Below, in pieces: positions 17,155-25,321 of a stretch of 64,000 nt of DNA (positions are counted from its first letter, which is position 1; each line of letters begins with the position of its first letter). The stretch is taken from NCBI GenBank assembly GCA_910577045.1, contig CAJTLB010000009.1, positions 1-64,000 of the forward strand, written 5' to 3'. A program made the translations under genes and the position numbers. Under the pieces are notes generated by a model, which searched no databases, was not told the origin of the DNA, and saw only the letters and a program-made list of their open reading frames with translations. Origin of the DNA: an uncultured Lachnospiraceae bacterium (GTDB lineage: Bacteria > Bacillota > Clostridia > Lachnospirales > Lachnospiraceae).

Positions 17155-18243
17155 TTAATAATCTAGAGATTCCATATACTTCATATACTTTACTACCATT
17201 AAAGCAATCTTAAATGTAATTGCATCTTCAAAAACGCGCAAATCTAACCCTGTACTTTTTTGCAGCTTATCCAAACGATATACCAGTGTATTCCTATGAA
17301 TATAAAGCTGCCTAGAAGTTTCCGATACATTTAAGCTATTTTCAAAAAACTTATTTATTGTAGAAAGAGTCTCTTCATCATAATCATCAGGAGACCTCCC
17401 ATCAAAAATTTCCTTAATAAACATTTTACACAACGGAATTGGAAGCTGGTAAATTAACCTTCCTATCCCAAGATTATTATAAGCGATTACATTTTTCGTA
17501 CTATAGAAGATTTTCCCAACATCAAGTGCCATTTTTGCTTCTTTATAAGAACGGGAAACTTCTTTTATCTCATTTACAATCGTGCCATATGCCACATGTA
17601 CTTGGCTCATTGCTTCTGTATTTAACATATCCAGCACAACCCTTGCTGTGCGGTTTAGATCTTCATAAGTATCTCCTAGCTTTAATTCCTTTACTAAAAT
17701 AATATTTTTTTCATCAACAGCCGTAATAAAGTCTTTTGTCTTAGTAGAAAAAAGGCTTCTAACCGTCTCTAGCGCATTATTGTCTTTCTCATATTTTGTT
17801 TCTATAATAAAAACAACTCTTCTTACATCAGATTCAATATGAAGCTTTTTAGCACGGTTATAAATATCTACTAATAACAAGTTATCTAATAAAAGATTTT
17901 TTATAAAATTATCCTTATCAAACCTTTCTTTATAGGCCACTAAAAGATTTTGTATTTGGAAAGCTGCTATTTTGCCTACCATATAAACATCTTCTGTAGT
18001 CCCCTTTGCTAAAAGCACATATTCCAACTGATGTTCATCAAAAACCTTAAAAAACTGGCTTCCCTGAAGTACTTGGCTGTCAGCAGGAGATTCTACAAAC
18101 GCTAGAACAGCACTTTGGCTTTCCTCTGCTCCTGGGAATGTAGTTGCCAACACCATGCCTTCTGTATCAATTACACACAAATCAATTCTGGCAATGCTTT
18201 TTAGCCCATCAATTGTATTTTGGAGAATTTGATTTGAAATCAT
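17155..18243 (-). CDS. PucR/CdaR-type transcriptional regulator
   Basis: A 362-residue protein. The N-terminal part (MISNQILQNTIDGLKSIARIDLCVIDTEGMVL) resembles a sugar-diacid or GAF-like sensor. The middle (about 140-290) resembles the GGDEF-like CdaR domain. The C-terminus (about 305-355) has the PucR helix-turn-helix, with the typical NVSETSRQLYIHRNTLVYRL pattern. Such proteins activate catabolic or metabolic genes in response to small ligands; the ligand here is unknown. A perfect TATAAT promoter lies about 50 bp upstream (18293-18320). The sugar-importer ATPase gene next upstream is separated by a terminator. Confidence 0.85.
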   Translation of the reverse strand: MISNQILQNTIDGLKSIARIDLCVIDTEGMVLATTFPGAEESQSAVLAFVESPADSQVLQGSQFFKVFDEHQLEYVLLAKGTTEDVYMVGKIAAFQIQNLLVAYKERFDKDNFIKNLLLDNLLLVDIYNRAKKLHIESDVRRVVFIIETKYEKDNNALETVRSLFSTKTKDFITAVDEKNIILVKELKLGDTYEDLNRTARVVLDMLNTEAMSQVHVAYGTIVNEIKEVSRSYKEAKMALDVGKIFYSTKNVIAYNNLGIGRLIYQLPIPLCKMFIKEIFDGRSPDDYDEETLSTINKFFENSLNVSETSRQLYIHRNTLVYRLDKLQKSTGLDLRVFEDAITFKIALMVVKYMKYMESLDY

Positions 18244-18292
18244 ATCTGTACCTCCCGCATTGTTTTCCCCTGTCCCATTACACTACTTATAT

Positions 18293-18320
18293 ATTATAGC
18301 AAAATCTAATATCTTGCAAG
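18293..18320 (-). promoter_or_regulatory. Promoter of the PucR-type regulator gene
   Basis: On the minus strand, CTTGCA (18320-18315), a 16-bp spacer and perfect TATAAT (18298-18293) lie about 50 bp before the ATG. The -10 match is perfect and the -35 weak, which would fit an activated or autoregulated promoter. Confidence 0.65.
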
Positions 18321-18388
18321 TATTTTTTAGGAAGCTCTACAGAAGGGGCATTTGCCAGCTTGCTGGCATATTTTTTCCCTAAAGCCCA

Positions 18389-18565
18389 TGCGCATAACAA
18401 TCGAGTAGGGGAATCTCCTTCTCCACTACCCACCATACAACAAAGCTGCTAAATTCCTTACGCGCCCCTACTTGCGCACCCCGTGTGCCTCCTTAGCGGC
18501 TTATTTCCTCTGCACGGGCCTGCGCATAAAAAATGGGGCAGTACATAAAATGTACTGCCCCATTT
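18389..18565 (+). ncRNA. Candidate structured RNA with alternative pairings
   Basis: No gene fills this gap. The self-complementary hexamer TGCGCA occurs three times (18389-18394, 18473-18478, 18521-18526). The first pair encloses an 8-bp perfect stem (AGTAGGGG 18404-18411 with CCCCTACT 18465-18472). The second pair encloses a perfect 6-bp stem (CCCGTG 18480-18485 with CACGGG 18513-18518), whose loop on the plus strand shows CCTCC, complementary to a ribosome site. The middle hexamer cannot pair both ways at once. On the plus strand the region ends in a strong terminator with six T. I saw no good plus-strand promoter, so the strand is uncertain. Confidence 0.35.
18531..18565 (-). terminator. 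Terminator after the sugar-importer ATPase gene (works on both strands)
   Basis: A 15-bp perfect stem (AAATGGGGCAGTACA and its complement) closes a 5-base loop. Both strands have a T-run, and it lies 13 bp after the stop codon of the minus-strand gene. It would also end a plus-strand RNA from 18389 onward. Confidence 0.9.
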
Positions 18566-18578
18566 TTTACTCTATAGG

Positions 18579-19691
18579 CTAGTTTGTAATAACTTGTTCT
18601 GTTTCTTTGTCAAATACATGTAACTTTTCTAAGTCAAATGCCATCTTTACGGTATCGCCTGGCCTTGCTGTTGTACGAGGATTTACTCTTGCTGTACAGT
18701 TAAACTGCTCAATATCAAAGTATAAGTAAACTTCTGCACCTAACAGCTCGTATACTCTAATAGTAGCTTCAATCACGCTGTCAGGAGAATTGCTAATATA
18801 TGCTTCCTCATCATGTACATCTTCTGGACGGATACCAAGAACAACTGTCTTTCCTACATAACCACCATCCATCAATTTCTTTGCTTTTCCTACTGGAACC
18901 TTAATATTATGTCCGCCAAAGCTTAACATAACATCTGAACCACTCTGTTTAACAGTAGCATCAATTAAGTTCATCTGAGGAGATCCGATAAATCCAGCAA
19001 CAAACAGATTCTTTGGCCTATCATACAAGTTCTGTGGAGAATCTACCTGCTGAACAACACCATCTTTCATAACAACGATTCTAGTACCCAGTGTCATAGC
19101 CTCTGTCTGGTCATGTGTTACGTAGATAATTGTAGTTTCCAGTCTCTGATGGAGCTTAGAAATCTCAATACGCATCTGTACACGAAGTTTTGCATCCAAG
19201 TTGGACAGTGGCTCGTCCATAAGGAATACCTTTGGATTACGGACAATAGCACGGCCCATGGCAACACGCTGTCTCTGTCCACCAGAAAGAGCCTTTGGCT
19301 TACGATCTAATAAATGTTCAATATCCAAGATTTTAGCAGCTTCATGTACTAATTTATCAATCTGATCCTTAGGTGTTTTCCTTAACTTAAGGCCAAATGC
19401 CATATTATCATATACTGTCATATGTGGATACAGAGCGTAGTTCTGGAATACCATCGCAATATCTCTGTCTTTTGGCTCAACATCATTTACCATCTTGTCG
19501 CCAATCCACAATTCGCCTGAACTGATTTCCTCCAAACCAGCAACCATACGAAGTGTTGTAGACTTACCGCAACCAGATGGGCCTACAAAAATAATAAACT
19601 CCTTATCTTCAATTTCAAGATTGAAATCCTTAACTGCTACAAATCCGTTAGGATAAACCTTACAAATATTCTTCAGTGATAAACTAGCCAT
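18579..19691 (-). CDS. Sugar ABC importer ATPase, MsmK/UgpC type
   Basis: A 370-residue ATP-binding subunit of CUT1-type carbohydrate importers. Walker A GPSGCGKSTT lies near residue 37. The Q-loop VFQNYALYPHM, signature LSGGQRQRVAMGRAI, Walker B VFLMDEPLSNLD and switch YVTHDQTEAM follow. The C-terminal third (about 240-370) is a TOBE/OB regulatory domain. No permease or binding protein is nearby. This is typical of a shared MsmK-like ATPase that energises several sugar transporters encoded elsewhere. An AGGAGG box sits before the ATG and the gene is monocistronic with a strong terminator. Confidence 0.93.
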   Translation of the reverse strand: MASLSLKNICKVYPNGFVAVKDFNLEIEDKEFIIFVGPSGCGKSTTLRMVAGLEEISSGELWIGDKMVNDVEPKDRDIAMVFQNYALYPHMTVYDNMAFGLKLRKTPKDQIDKLVHEAAKILDIEHLLDRKPKALSGGQRQRVAMGRAIVRNPKVFLMDEPLSNLDAKLRVQMRIEISKLHQRLETTIIYVTHDQTEAMTLGTRIVVMKDGVVQQVDSPQNLYDRPKNLFVAGFIGSPQMNLIDATVKQSGSDVMLSFGGHNIKVPVGKAKKLMDGGYVGKTVVLGIRPEDVHDEEAYISNSPDSVIEATIRVYELLGAEVYLYFDIEQFNCTARVNPRTTARPGDTVKMAFDLEKLHVFDKETEQVITN

Positions 19692-19761
19692 TTCTTTTCC
19701 TCCTAAATATAAATATAATCTGTTTTCTTTTATTAACTAAATCTATTGTACACTATTGAAC

Positions 19762-19806
19762 AAAAAAAAGCCATATCCCAAATGTCAAAATTTCCTTTGG
19801 GCTTTT
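19762..19806 (-). terminator. Probable terminator of the YitT gene
   Basis: On the minus strand an imperfect stem (AAAAGCCCAAA with TTTGG...GGCTTTT) is followed by a run of eight T (19769-19762). It lies 21 bp after the stop codon. Confidence 0.65.
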
Positions 19807-19827
19807 GGTTATTTTGTATACTGGTAT

Positions 19828-20691
19828 TTACTGGTGTTCCTCAATAAACCCTTCTCCAAAAACTTCCCTTACATCACTTACTATCATAAAAGCATCCGCA
19901 TCAATACGCCTGACAATATCTTTTACCTTTACAATTTCCTTTTTTGAGACTACGCAAAATAATACTTCTTTCTTTTCCCCAGAATACATGCCTACTGCAT
20001 CCAGCCCGGTAGCCCCCCTGTCTAGCTCCTTCATAATCTGCTTTGCAATTTCCTCATAGTGCTCAGAAATAATATAAGCCAGCTTTGAAAATTTAAGCCC
20101 TTCTAAAATCCCATCTGATACCTTAGATACCAAATAAATACAAATAATCGCATAAAGTGCGCGGTTAATGCCAAATACCCAAGCACCTGCCAGCACAATC
20201 ACCCCATCTAATACCTGCATAATCTGCGCTATTGAATAATGCCGTATAAAATGCTGTATAATAGCAGCCATTGTATCTGTGCCGCCTGTTGTTGCATTTG
20301 CCATTAATACTAAGCCAATTCCAAGCCCGCTTATTACGCCTCCAAAAACCGAAGCTAAGAAAATATCATCTGGCATTAAGTTTTTTTCTGGCATATACCA
20401 TAATGCTACCGACAACCAAATTGTTGCAAATATGGTTTTTGCAATATAACGCCAGCCTTTTACTTTAATTGCAACTACAAATAAAGGAATATTTAAAAAC
20501 AAGTTTGTTAGCCAAAGCGGGATGCCACCTTCTATGATTCCTTCTGTTATATTTTTTACAATAATGGCAATCCCTGAAAACCCTCCTGTTACTAACGAAA
20601 CAGGATCAAAAATCCCTTTAATTGCCAATGCCATTAAACTGGTTCCCGCCATAATTAAAATATAATCCATCCATGCAGGCCTTAATTTCAT
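19828..20691 (-). CDS. YitT family membrane protein (DUF161/DUF2179)
   Basis: A 287-residue protein. I chose the ATG at 20691 because a GAGGTG box lies 4 bases upstream; a GTG 12 bp earlier is in frame. Five hydrophobic segments occupy residues about 5-200, including GGFSGIAIIVKN and ATTGGTDTMAAI, which are typical of YitT proteins. The last 80 residues form the cytosolic DUF2179 domain (DAVGMYSGEKKEVLFCVV). The function of the family is unknown. The gene is transcribed alone, away from the repeat copy at 20825. Confidence 0.88.
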   Translation of the reverse strand: MKLRPAWMDYILIMAGTSLMALAIKGIFDPVSLVTGGFSGIAIIVKNITEGIIEGGIPLWLTNLFLNIPLFVVAIKVKGWRYIAKTIFATIWLSVALWYMPEKNLMPDDIFLASVFGGVISGLGIGLVLMANATTGGTDTMAAIIQHFIRHYSIAQIMQVLDGVIVLAGAWVFGINRALYAIICIYLVSKVSDGILEGLKFSKLAYIISEHYEEIAKQIMKELDRGATGLDAVGMYSGEKKEVLFCVVSKKEIVKVKDIVRRIDADAFMIVSDVREVFGEGFIEEHQ

Positions 20692-20824
20692 ACTACACCT
20701 CACACCTCATTCCTAAAAATCTGTCACATCCATTCTTCCCCCTTTCTTGCCCAAAAATTCCCTTTTCTTTTCCTAATTACTATGTTATACTTAGGCTAGG
20801 GTGGAAACCCCTACTTAATTATGT

Positions 20825-20988
20825 TTTAACAATTAATAGCAAGGATTCCCTTTTCTCTTAGGTAGGGGAGGAATTGCTTAAAACAAGTGTAACGGCAGTA
20901 GTGGGCGGAGCGAAGGTGGTATCCCCTACTGCCATAAGGCAATCCACGTAATTGTCTTGCTCCTAACTACCACGAGGGAATTGAAACA
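20825..20988 (+). repeat. Dispersed about 160-bp element, copy A
   Basis: This intergenic stretch is nearly identical, in reverse orientation, to 32697-32864 and more distantly matches 62866-63022. By hand alignment copies A and B differ at about 7 positions plus a C-run of 4 versus 8. The element contains an 8-bp perfect stem (GGCAGTAG...CTACTGCC), a longer imperfect stem at its upstream end (AGCAAGGATTCC...GGAATTGCT) and a third, weaker stem at its downstream end. It stops at GAAACA, directly followed by the AGGAGG box of the small gene at 21001. It has no coding capacity of note. Confidence 0.85.
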
Positions 20989-21000
20989 AGGAGGTATTAT

Positions 21001-21177
21001 ATGAATATTACTGCAATGCCTGGCTTAATGAATGCTGGGAAAGTTTCCTCTGAGATTGGCACAGCCATATTAAGCAAAAATCTGGATACCATGGAAGATA
21101 TGGGAGACAGCATGATTAAAATGATGGAGCAATCTGTTTATCCACACCTTGGACAGAATATTGATGCAACTGTATAA
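21001..21177 (+). CDS. YjfB-like putative motility protein, 58 residues
   Basis: A short gene with a perfect AGGAGG box 6 bases before the ATG. The 58-residue product starts MNITAMPGLM, has a methionine-rich helical middle (MEDMGDSMIKMMEQS) and ends VYPHLGQNIDATV. The N-x-HLG-x-NID-x-x-V ending is the hallmark of the YjfB family, annotated as putative motility proteins; no biochemical role is established. It is monocistronic, flanked by repeat copy A upstream and a convergent terminator downstream. No flagellar genes are in the window. Confidence 0.85.
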   Translation: MNITAMPGLMNAGKVSSEIGTAILSKNLDTMEDMGDSMIKMMEQSVYPHLGQNIDATV

Positions 21178-21187
21178 ACTCAGAAAA

Positions 21188-21216
21188 ATGAGTGCGCACT
21201 TAATAGGCGCACTCAT
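21188..21216. terminator. Shared terminator between the YjfB-like gene and ridA
   Basis: A 10-bp perfect stem (ATGAGTGCGC with GCGCACTCAT) closes a 9-base loop between two convergent genes. The T-run is better on the minus strand (after ridA), with a weaker T-rich tail on the plus strand. Confidence 0.8.
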
Positions 21217-21220
21217 AACT

Positions 21221-21595
21221 TTATTTAAGTGCTATTGCCTCAATTTCGATTAATACATCTTTTGGGAGTCTTGCCACTTCTACACAAGATCGCGCTGGAT
21301 ATACGCCTTGGAAATATTTTGCATAAATCTCATTTATCTTTGCAAAGTCTTCCATATCCTTAATAAATACTGTTGTTTTAATTACTTGCGCCGTACTGCT
21401 GCCAGACTCCTCTAAAAGTGCGGCAAGGTTACTAATTGCCTGTGTAGCCTGCGCCTCAATCCCTTCTGGTATTTCTCCTGTAGATGGCACTACTGGAATA
21501 ATCCCAGAAGTATAAATTATATTGTTTACCTCGATTGCCTGAGAATATGGCCCAATTGCCTTTGGGGCCTTATCTGTACTTATTGCTTTTTTCAT
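21221..21595 (-). CDS. ridA: RidA family 2-iminobutanoate/2-iminopropanoate deaminase
   Basis: RidA hydrolyses reactive enamine/imine intermediates released by PLP enzymes. It is a 124-residue trimeric cytosolic protein of the YjgF fold. The conserved N-terminal KAPKAIGPYSQAI, the IYTSGIIPVVPSTGE segment and the C-terminal RSCVEVARLPKDVLIEIEAIA with its substrate-binding arginine are complete. It ends the long minus-strand run that starts with the Sua5-type gene, lying 18 bp after the CvfB-like gene, and ends at the shared terminator. Confidence 0.95.
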   Translation of the reverse strand: MKKAISTDKAPKAIGPYSQAIEVNNIIYTSGIIPVVPSTGEIPEGIEAQATQAISNLAALLEESGSSTAQVIKTTVFIKDMEDFAKINEIYAKYFQGVYPARSCVEVARLPKDVLIEIEAIALK

Positions 21596-21613
21596 TTCTT
21601 TTCTCCTTTTTTA

Positions 21614-22447
21614 TTAAATTCGTTCTATTGTATGATCTGTAATTTTTACTTTATTTTCCTTTAACAATCTTCCTATTGCCCGTTTAAAAGCATTTTTACT
21701 TATCTGGAACTCCTTCTTTACCTGCTCTGCATCTACACTTTTATCTGTAAATGGAAGGACCCCTTTGTATTTTTCCATAACTTTTAATATCTTTTCACAG
21801 TCTTCATCCATTTGAAGATATGCTTTTTTTCTTACACTTAAATTTAATTTGCCATCTTCCCGCACTTCTGTTACCCTTGCTTCTACTAAGTCTCCAGGTA
21901 CAAAATTCCCAAATACCTCTTTTGCCGGGATTACACCATGATATTTATTATCAATTGCAACAAATACACCTATTTCTCTATGCACTTCATAAACTGTGCC
22001 ATGTACCATATCATCTTTTTTATACGGCGCACTATCTTGCAAAAAATCATAAACGCGCATTGTACCACATAACCGGTTGCTTTTATCTACATAAAGCGCC
22101 ACCAAATATGACTTTCCTATTTTAGGGGTAAAAAGTTGTTCTTTATATGGGACGAATAAATCCTTTTCCAGCCCCCAATCACAAAAAGCCCCTACTTGGT
22201 TTACCTCTTTTACAGCAAGAAGCGCAATTTCGCCTAACTGCATTTTGGGTTCTCTTGTTGTAGCAATTAAACGATCTTCTGAATCTCGGTAAATAAACAC
22301 TGTAAGCGTATCACCAATTTTACTATTTTCTGGCACCTGTTTTTTAGGAAGCAAAACCTTTTCTTCCTTCCCTAGTTCACCCAAATATACACCAAAATCA
22401 ACTTCTTTAACAATAACCAATCTTTGTTTTATTCCTATTTTTATCAT
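21614..22447 (-). CDS. CvfB-like S1 RNA-binding protein (YitL)
   Basis: A 277-residue cytosolic RNA-binding protein. Three OB/S1-like domains span residues about 1-210: KEVDFGVYLGELGKEEKVLLP, then EVNQVGAFCDWGLEKDLFVPY, then YEVHREIGVFVAIDNKYHGVIP. A winged-helix domain closes the protein (about 215-277). This order matches CvfB of staphylococci and YitL of Bacillus, which affect expression of virulence and stress genes. A GGAGG box precedes the ATG. Confidence 0.88.
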   Translation of the reverse strand: MIKIGIKQRLVIVKEVDFGVYLGELGKEEKVLLPKKQVPENSKIGDTLTVFIYRDSEDRLIATTREPKMQLGEIALLAVKEVNQVGAFCDWGLEKDLFVPYKEQLFTPKIGKSYLVALYVDKSNRLCGTMRVYDFLQDSAPYKKDDMVHGTVYEVHREIGVFVAIDNKYHGVIPAKEVFGNFVPGDLVEARVTEVREDGKLNLSVRKKAYLQMDEDCEKILKVMEKYKGVLPFTDKSVDAEQVKKEFQISKNAFKRAIGRLLKENKVKITDHTIERI

Positions 22448-22493
22448 ATATTCCTCCGCCGCATTATTCTGCTTTGCCAGCCTTTTACCCTAC

Positions 22494-23198
22494 CTATGCG
22501 GCAAATGCAATAACGGCATATGCTTTTCCTTCTTTATCATTTAAAGATACTGTATATCCTTCCTCTGTCTTTATCACTACTGGATAAATACAATCCCCAA
22601 AAACAGCCGATTTTTTATACTCAGCCCGTAACCCAGTAACAGCAGATAACGTTGGGATACATTCTTGTGCCATTCGGATATATTGCCCATTATTAACATG
22701 GCCATTTGTATCAATTTGATATTGCCGAACTGGAAAGGGATCTTTTTGTATCCCTCCCTCTGGCATAGGGACTTTCCGCCCAGCATACTCCATATCCAGC
22801 TTTGGCTCATTACCATATGCCTTTAATGTTTCTTCTGTAATTTTTGATGGCCTTCCCTTTTCTAAATCATAAAACACCCAAATAGAATTAGCTTTTACTA
22901 AATGTTCCTCATTTTTATTATTTATAACAAAATTACGATAGCCATACATTCCTTCAAACCCATACGCCCATGTCCCAACCGTAATTCTTTCCCCAAGTAA
23001 GGGAAGCTTTTCAATCTGTAATTGCCATGAATTTAAAAGCCATACTTTTTTCTGCTCTTTTAAATATTCTACACCTATCCCTAGATCCTCTGACTGGAAT
23101 GTACTACAGTCCTGCATATAGTTAATGATAGAACTTAATGCTAGTGTACCTTCCTTACTAATCTCACTATAGCGCACCCGGCTGTCAAATGTATACAT
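22494..23198 (-). CDS. Acyl-ACP thioesterase (FatA/FatB-like)
   Basis: The enzyme releases fatty acids from acyl-carrier protein. The 234-residue product has two hot-dog folds. The first includes YMQDCSTFQSEDLGIGVEYL and the conserved WLLNSWQLQIEKLP. The second has the catalytic-region motif DTNGHVNNGQYIRMAQE, with the Asn-His-Glu-type residues of this family. The length is normal for bacterial members. Its gene lies between DUF402 and CvfB-like genes without obvious pathway links, in a co-directional run. Confidence 0.9.
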   Translation of the reverse strand: MYTFDSRVRYSEISKEGTLALSSIINYMQDCSTFQSEDLGIGVEYLKEQKKVWLLNSWQLQIEKLPLLGERITVGTWAYGFEGMYGYRNFVINNKNEEHLVKANSIWVFYDLEKGRPSKITEETLKAYGNEPKLDMEYAGRKVPMPEGGIQKDPFPVRQYQIDTNGHVNNGQYIRMAQECIPTLSAVTGLRAEYKKSAVFGDCIYPVVIKTEEGYTVSLNDKEGKAYAVIAFAA

Positions 23199-23228
23199 AC
23201 TCCCTCGTTTCTGCCTTATGTCCTTATC

Positions 23229-23723
23229 TTAGTTTGCATAATAACTAGCTTCATATTCTTCAATAATCGTTTTCAGTGAATCAAACCTTCCACTGTAAAT
23301 AATCTCTAGTAAATCATTTAACTGTAACAAAGACATTTGTAGCTCTTCTCTTGTAACCAGGCCTTCTTTATCTGCCACAGCTAACTCATCCAAATCTACA
23401 ACTTGTACCATGCCATCTGGCATTATAATCACATCAGCCAGCAAATCGGTAAACACATATACATTTGTTTCTTTATTAAAATCTGTTTTAATAATATCAC
23501 AATACCAATAATAGAGTGAACCATCTTTCTTTATTCTCTTTGATACTTTAATTCCTTTTTCTAAAAAATAACAAGAAAATCCCTCTGAAAATTCTACCCT
23601 TGGCTTTAAGCTTTTCCAATGAGTAACCATTAATTCTTTATCCAGCCTTAGGATTTCATCATCCTTTAATTCTATACATTCCTTAGGAATCATGCGTTTC
23701 CTATAAAGTTTCACTTCCTTCAT
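23229..23723 (-). CDS. DUF402 family protein
   Basis: I chose the ATG at 23723 (164 residues, MKEVKLYRKR), which has a GGGGG box 6 bases upstream; an earlier start would add nine residues without a better ribosome site. The core has YYWYCDIIKTDF and the strand-rich VYVFTDLLADVIIMPDG, as in the FomD/DUF402 barrel fold, with D residues that bind divalent metal in nucleoside di/triphosphate hydrolases of this fold. The actual substrate is unknown. A C-terminal helix resembles the longer Firmicute members. Confidence 0.8.
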   Translation of the reverse strand: MKEVKLYRKRMIPKECIELKDDEILRLDKELMVTHWKSLKPRVEFSEGFSCYFLEKGIKVSKRIKKDGSLYYWYCDIIKTDFNKETNVYVFTDLLADVIIMPDGMVQVVDLDELAVADKEGLVTREELQMSLLQLNDLLEIIYSGRFDSLKTIIEEYEASYYAN

Positions 23724-23753
23724 GCACATCCCCCTATTCCTTTTATACAATCC

Positions 23754-24239
23754 CTATACCATTAATGTAATATCCCGGTTTGTATGCACATATTGATAAT
23801 ACTGGATGCCTGCAGCATCAAACATCCTTTTTGACGCAATAACAGCAGGCGTATTTGCATACTTATCACTATCATACACTACTGTTTTAATGCCTGCCTG
23901 TATAATTGCCTTTGCACATTCATTACATGGAAAAAGTGTAACATAAATTTTCGCGCCTTCTAAACTACCTCCCCGGTAATTTAAAATGGCATTAAGCTCG
24001 CCATGAGTAGAATAAAAATATTTATTGTCAGGCGCGTCCCCTTCCCTGCACCATGGGAATTCACTATCCGAACAGCCATTTGGGAATCCATTATACCCCA
24101 TTGACAAAATCTTATTATCCTCACTGACAATACATGCCCCTACTTGGGTGCCTGGATCTTTTGACCTCATTCCAGATAAAATTGCTACCCCCATAAAATA
24201 CTCATCCCATGAAATATAATCTGTCCTTTTCCCCTCCAT
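23754..24239 (-). CDS. comEB: Deoxycytidylate (dCMP) deaminase
   Basis: The enzyme converts dCMP to dUMP for thymidylate synthesis, using a zinc ion. The real start is the ATG at 24239 (161 residues, MEGKRTDYISWDEYFM), preceded by GAGGTG; the open frame upstream is an out-of-frame reading of upp. The zinc motifs HGELNAIL (HxE) and PCNECAKAI (PCxxC) are intact, and the insertion between strands (GMRSKDPGTQVGACIV, GFPNGCSDSEFPW) is typical of ComEB-type deaminases. The gene lies 14 bp after upp in a pyrimidine-salvage pair. Confidence 0.95.
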   Translation of the reverse strand: MEGKRTDYISWDEYFMGVAILSGMRSKDPGTQVGACIVSEDNKILSMGYNGFPNGCSDSEFPWCREGDAPDNKYFYSTHGELNAILNYRGGSLEGAKIYVTLFPCNECAKAIIQAGIKTVVYDSDKYANTPAVIASKRMFDAAGIQYYQYVHTNRDITLMV

Positions 24240-24253
24240 TGTTCCCACCTCAC

Positions 24254-24883
24254 TTACTTTGTACCAAAAATACGGTCTCCAGCATCCCCAAGCCCTGGGA
24301 CAATATATCCATGCTCGTTTAAACAAGAATCCAATGCCCCTATATAAATATCTACATCTGGATGTTCCCTTTGCATCTTCTCCATTCCTTCTGGAGCCGC
24401 TATAATACACATAAACCGGATTTTTCCTACTCCTCTTTCTTTTAAAAGGCGAATCGCTGCAACAGAAGACCCTCCTGTTGCAAGCATAGGATCTACTACA
24501 AAAACATCTCTTTCTGCACAATCCTCTGGCAGCTTACAATAATATTCCACTGGCTCTAACGTCTCTGGATCACGGTATAGCCCTATATGCCCTACTTTTG
24601 CTGCTGGGACCATAGTAAGCATACCTTCTACCATGCCGAGCCCTGCACGTAAGATTGGCACAATTGCCAGCTTTTTTCCTTGTAACTCTTTTGCAGCCAT
24701 CTTTGCTATTGGTGTCTCAATTTCTATATCCGAAAGCTTTAAATCCCTAGTTGCCTCATAACACATTAACATAGCAATTTCACTAATCATTTCCCGGAAT
24801 TCTTTTGACCCGGTTTCCTTCCTGCGTATAATCCCGATTTTATGTTGTATTAATGGATGATCCATCACAAATACATTGGACAT
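24254..24883 (-). CDS. upp: Uracil phosphoribosyltransferase
   Basis: Upp salvages uracil with PRPP to form UMP. The 209-residue protein shows the PRPP-binding motif (VFVVDPMLATGGSSVAA), the uracil-binding C-terminus (YIVPGLGDAGDRIFGTK) and the N-terminal HPLIQHKIG segment. Length and ends match the family. It follows rpiB by 9 bp and precedes the dCMP deaminase gene, the same neighbourhood as the Bacillus ywlC-ywlE-ywlF-upp region. Confidence 0.98.
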   Translation of the reverse strand: MSNVFVMDHPLIQHKIGIIRRKETGSKEFREMISEIAMLMCYEATRDLKLSDIEIETPIAKMAAKELQGKKLAIVPILRAGLGMVEGMLTMVPAAKVGHIGLYRDPETLEPVEYYCKLPEDCAERDVFVVDPMLATGGSSVAAIRLLKERGVGKIRFMCIIAAPEGMEKMQREHPDVDIYIGALDSCLNEHGYIVPGLGDAGDRIFGTK

Positions 24884-24892
24884 ATAACCCTC

Positions 24893-25321
24893 CTATTGTT
24901 CTATCAAGCATATCCTTCTCATATGCCTTTCATCATTTGAAAAAGGGGTATCTAAAAAAGTATCTACAATTTTTAAAGCTAATCCTGCCCCTACTACTCT
25001 TCCGCCAAGGCACAACACATTTGCATCATTATGCTGCCTTGTAGCCTCTGCACAAAAACAATCTGTACATAATGCGGCGCGTATTCCTGGTACTTTATTC
25101 GCTGCTATAGAAATCCCTATCCCTGTCCCACAAATAAGGATGCCTTTTTCACAATTCCCTTCTGTTATTTCTTTTGTTACTAACTTTGCATAAACAGGAT
25201 AATCACAAGAATCTTCATTATAACAGCCAAAATCCTGATATTCGATCCCTTTTTTCTCCAAATGCTTTATAACTTCTTGTTTTAAAGCATACCCGCCATG
25301 ATCACTTCCTATTGCAATCAT
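24893..25321 (-). CDS. rpiB: Ribose-5-phosphate isomerase B
   Basis: RpiB interconverts ribose-5-phosphate and ribulose-5-phosphate. The 142-residue protein begins MIAIGSDHGGYALK. It has the catalytic cysteine loop (ILICGTGIGISIAANK) and the phosphate-binding and HNDANVLCLGGR segments. It overlaps the upstream phosphatase-like gene by 20 bp, and an AAGGAGG box is inside that gene, so translation is coupled. Confidence 0.97.
   Translation of the reverse strand: MIAIGSDHGGYALKQEVIKHLEKKGIEYQDFGCYNEDSCDYPVYAKLVTKEITEGNCEKGILICGTGIGISIAANKVPGIRAALCTDCFCAEATRQHNDANVLCLGGRVVGAGLALKIVDTFLDTPFSNDERHMRRICLIEQ

Noticed and set aside
23754..24521. Longer frame extending the dCMP deaminase gene upstream by 94 codons.
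   Set aside because: The extra part is an out-of-frame reading of upp, and the ATG at 24239 has a proper ribosome site.
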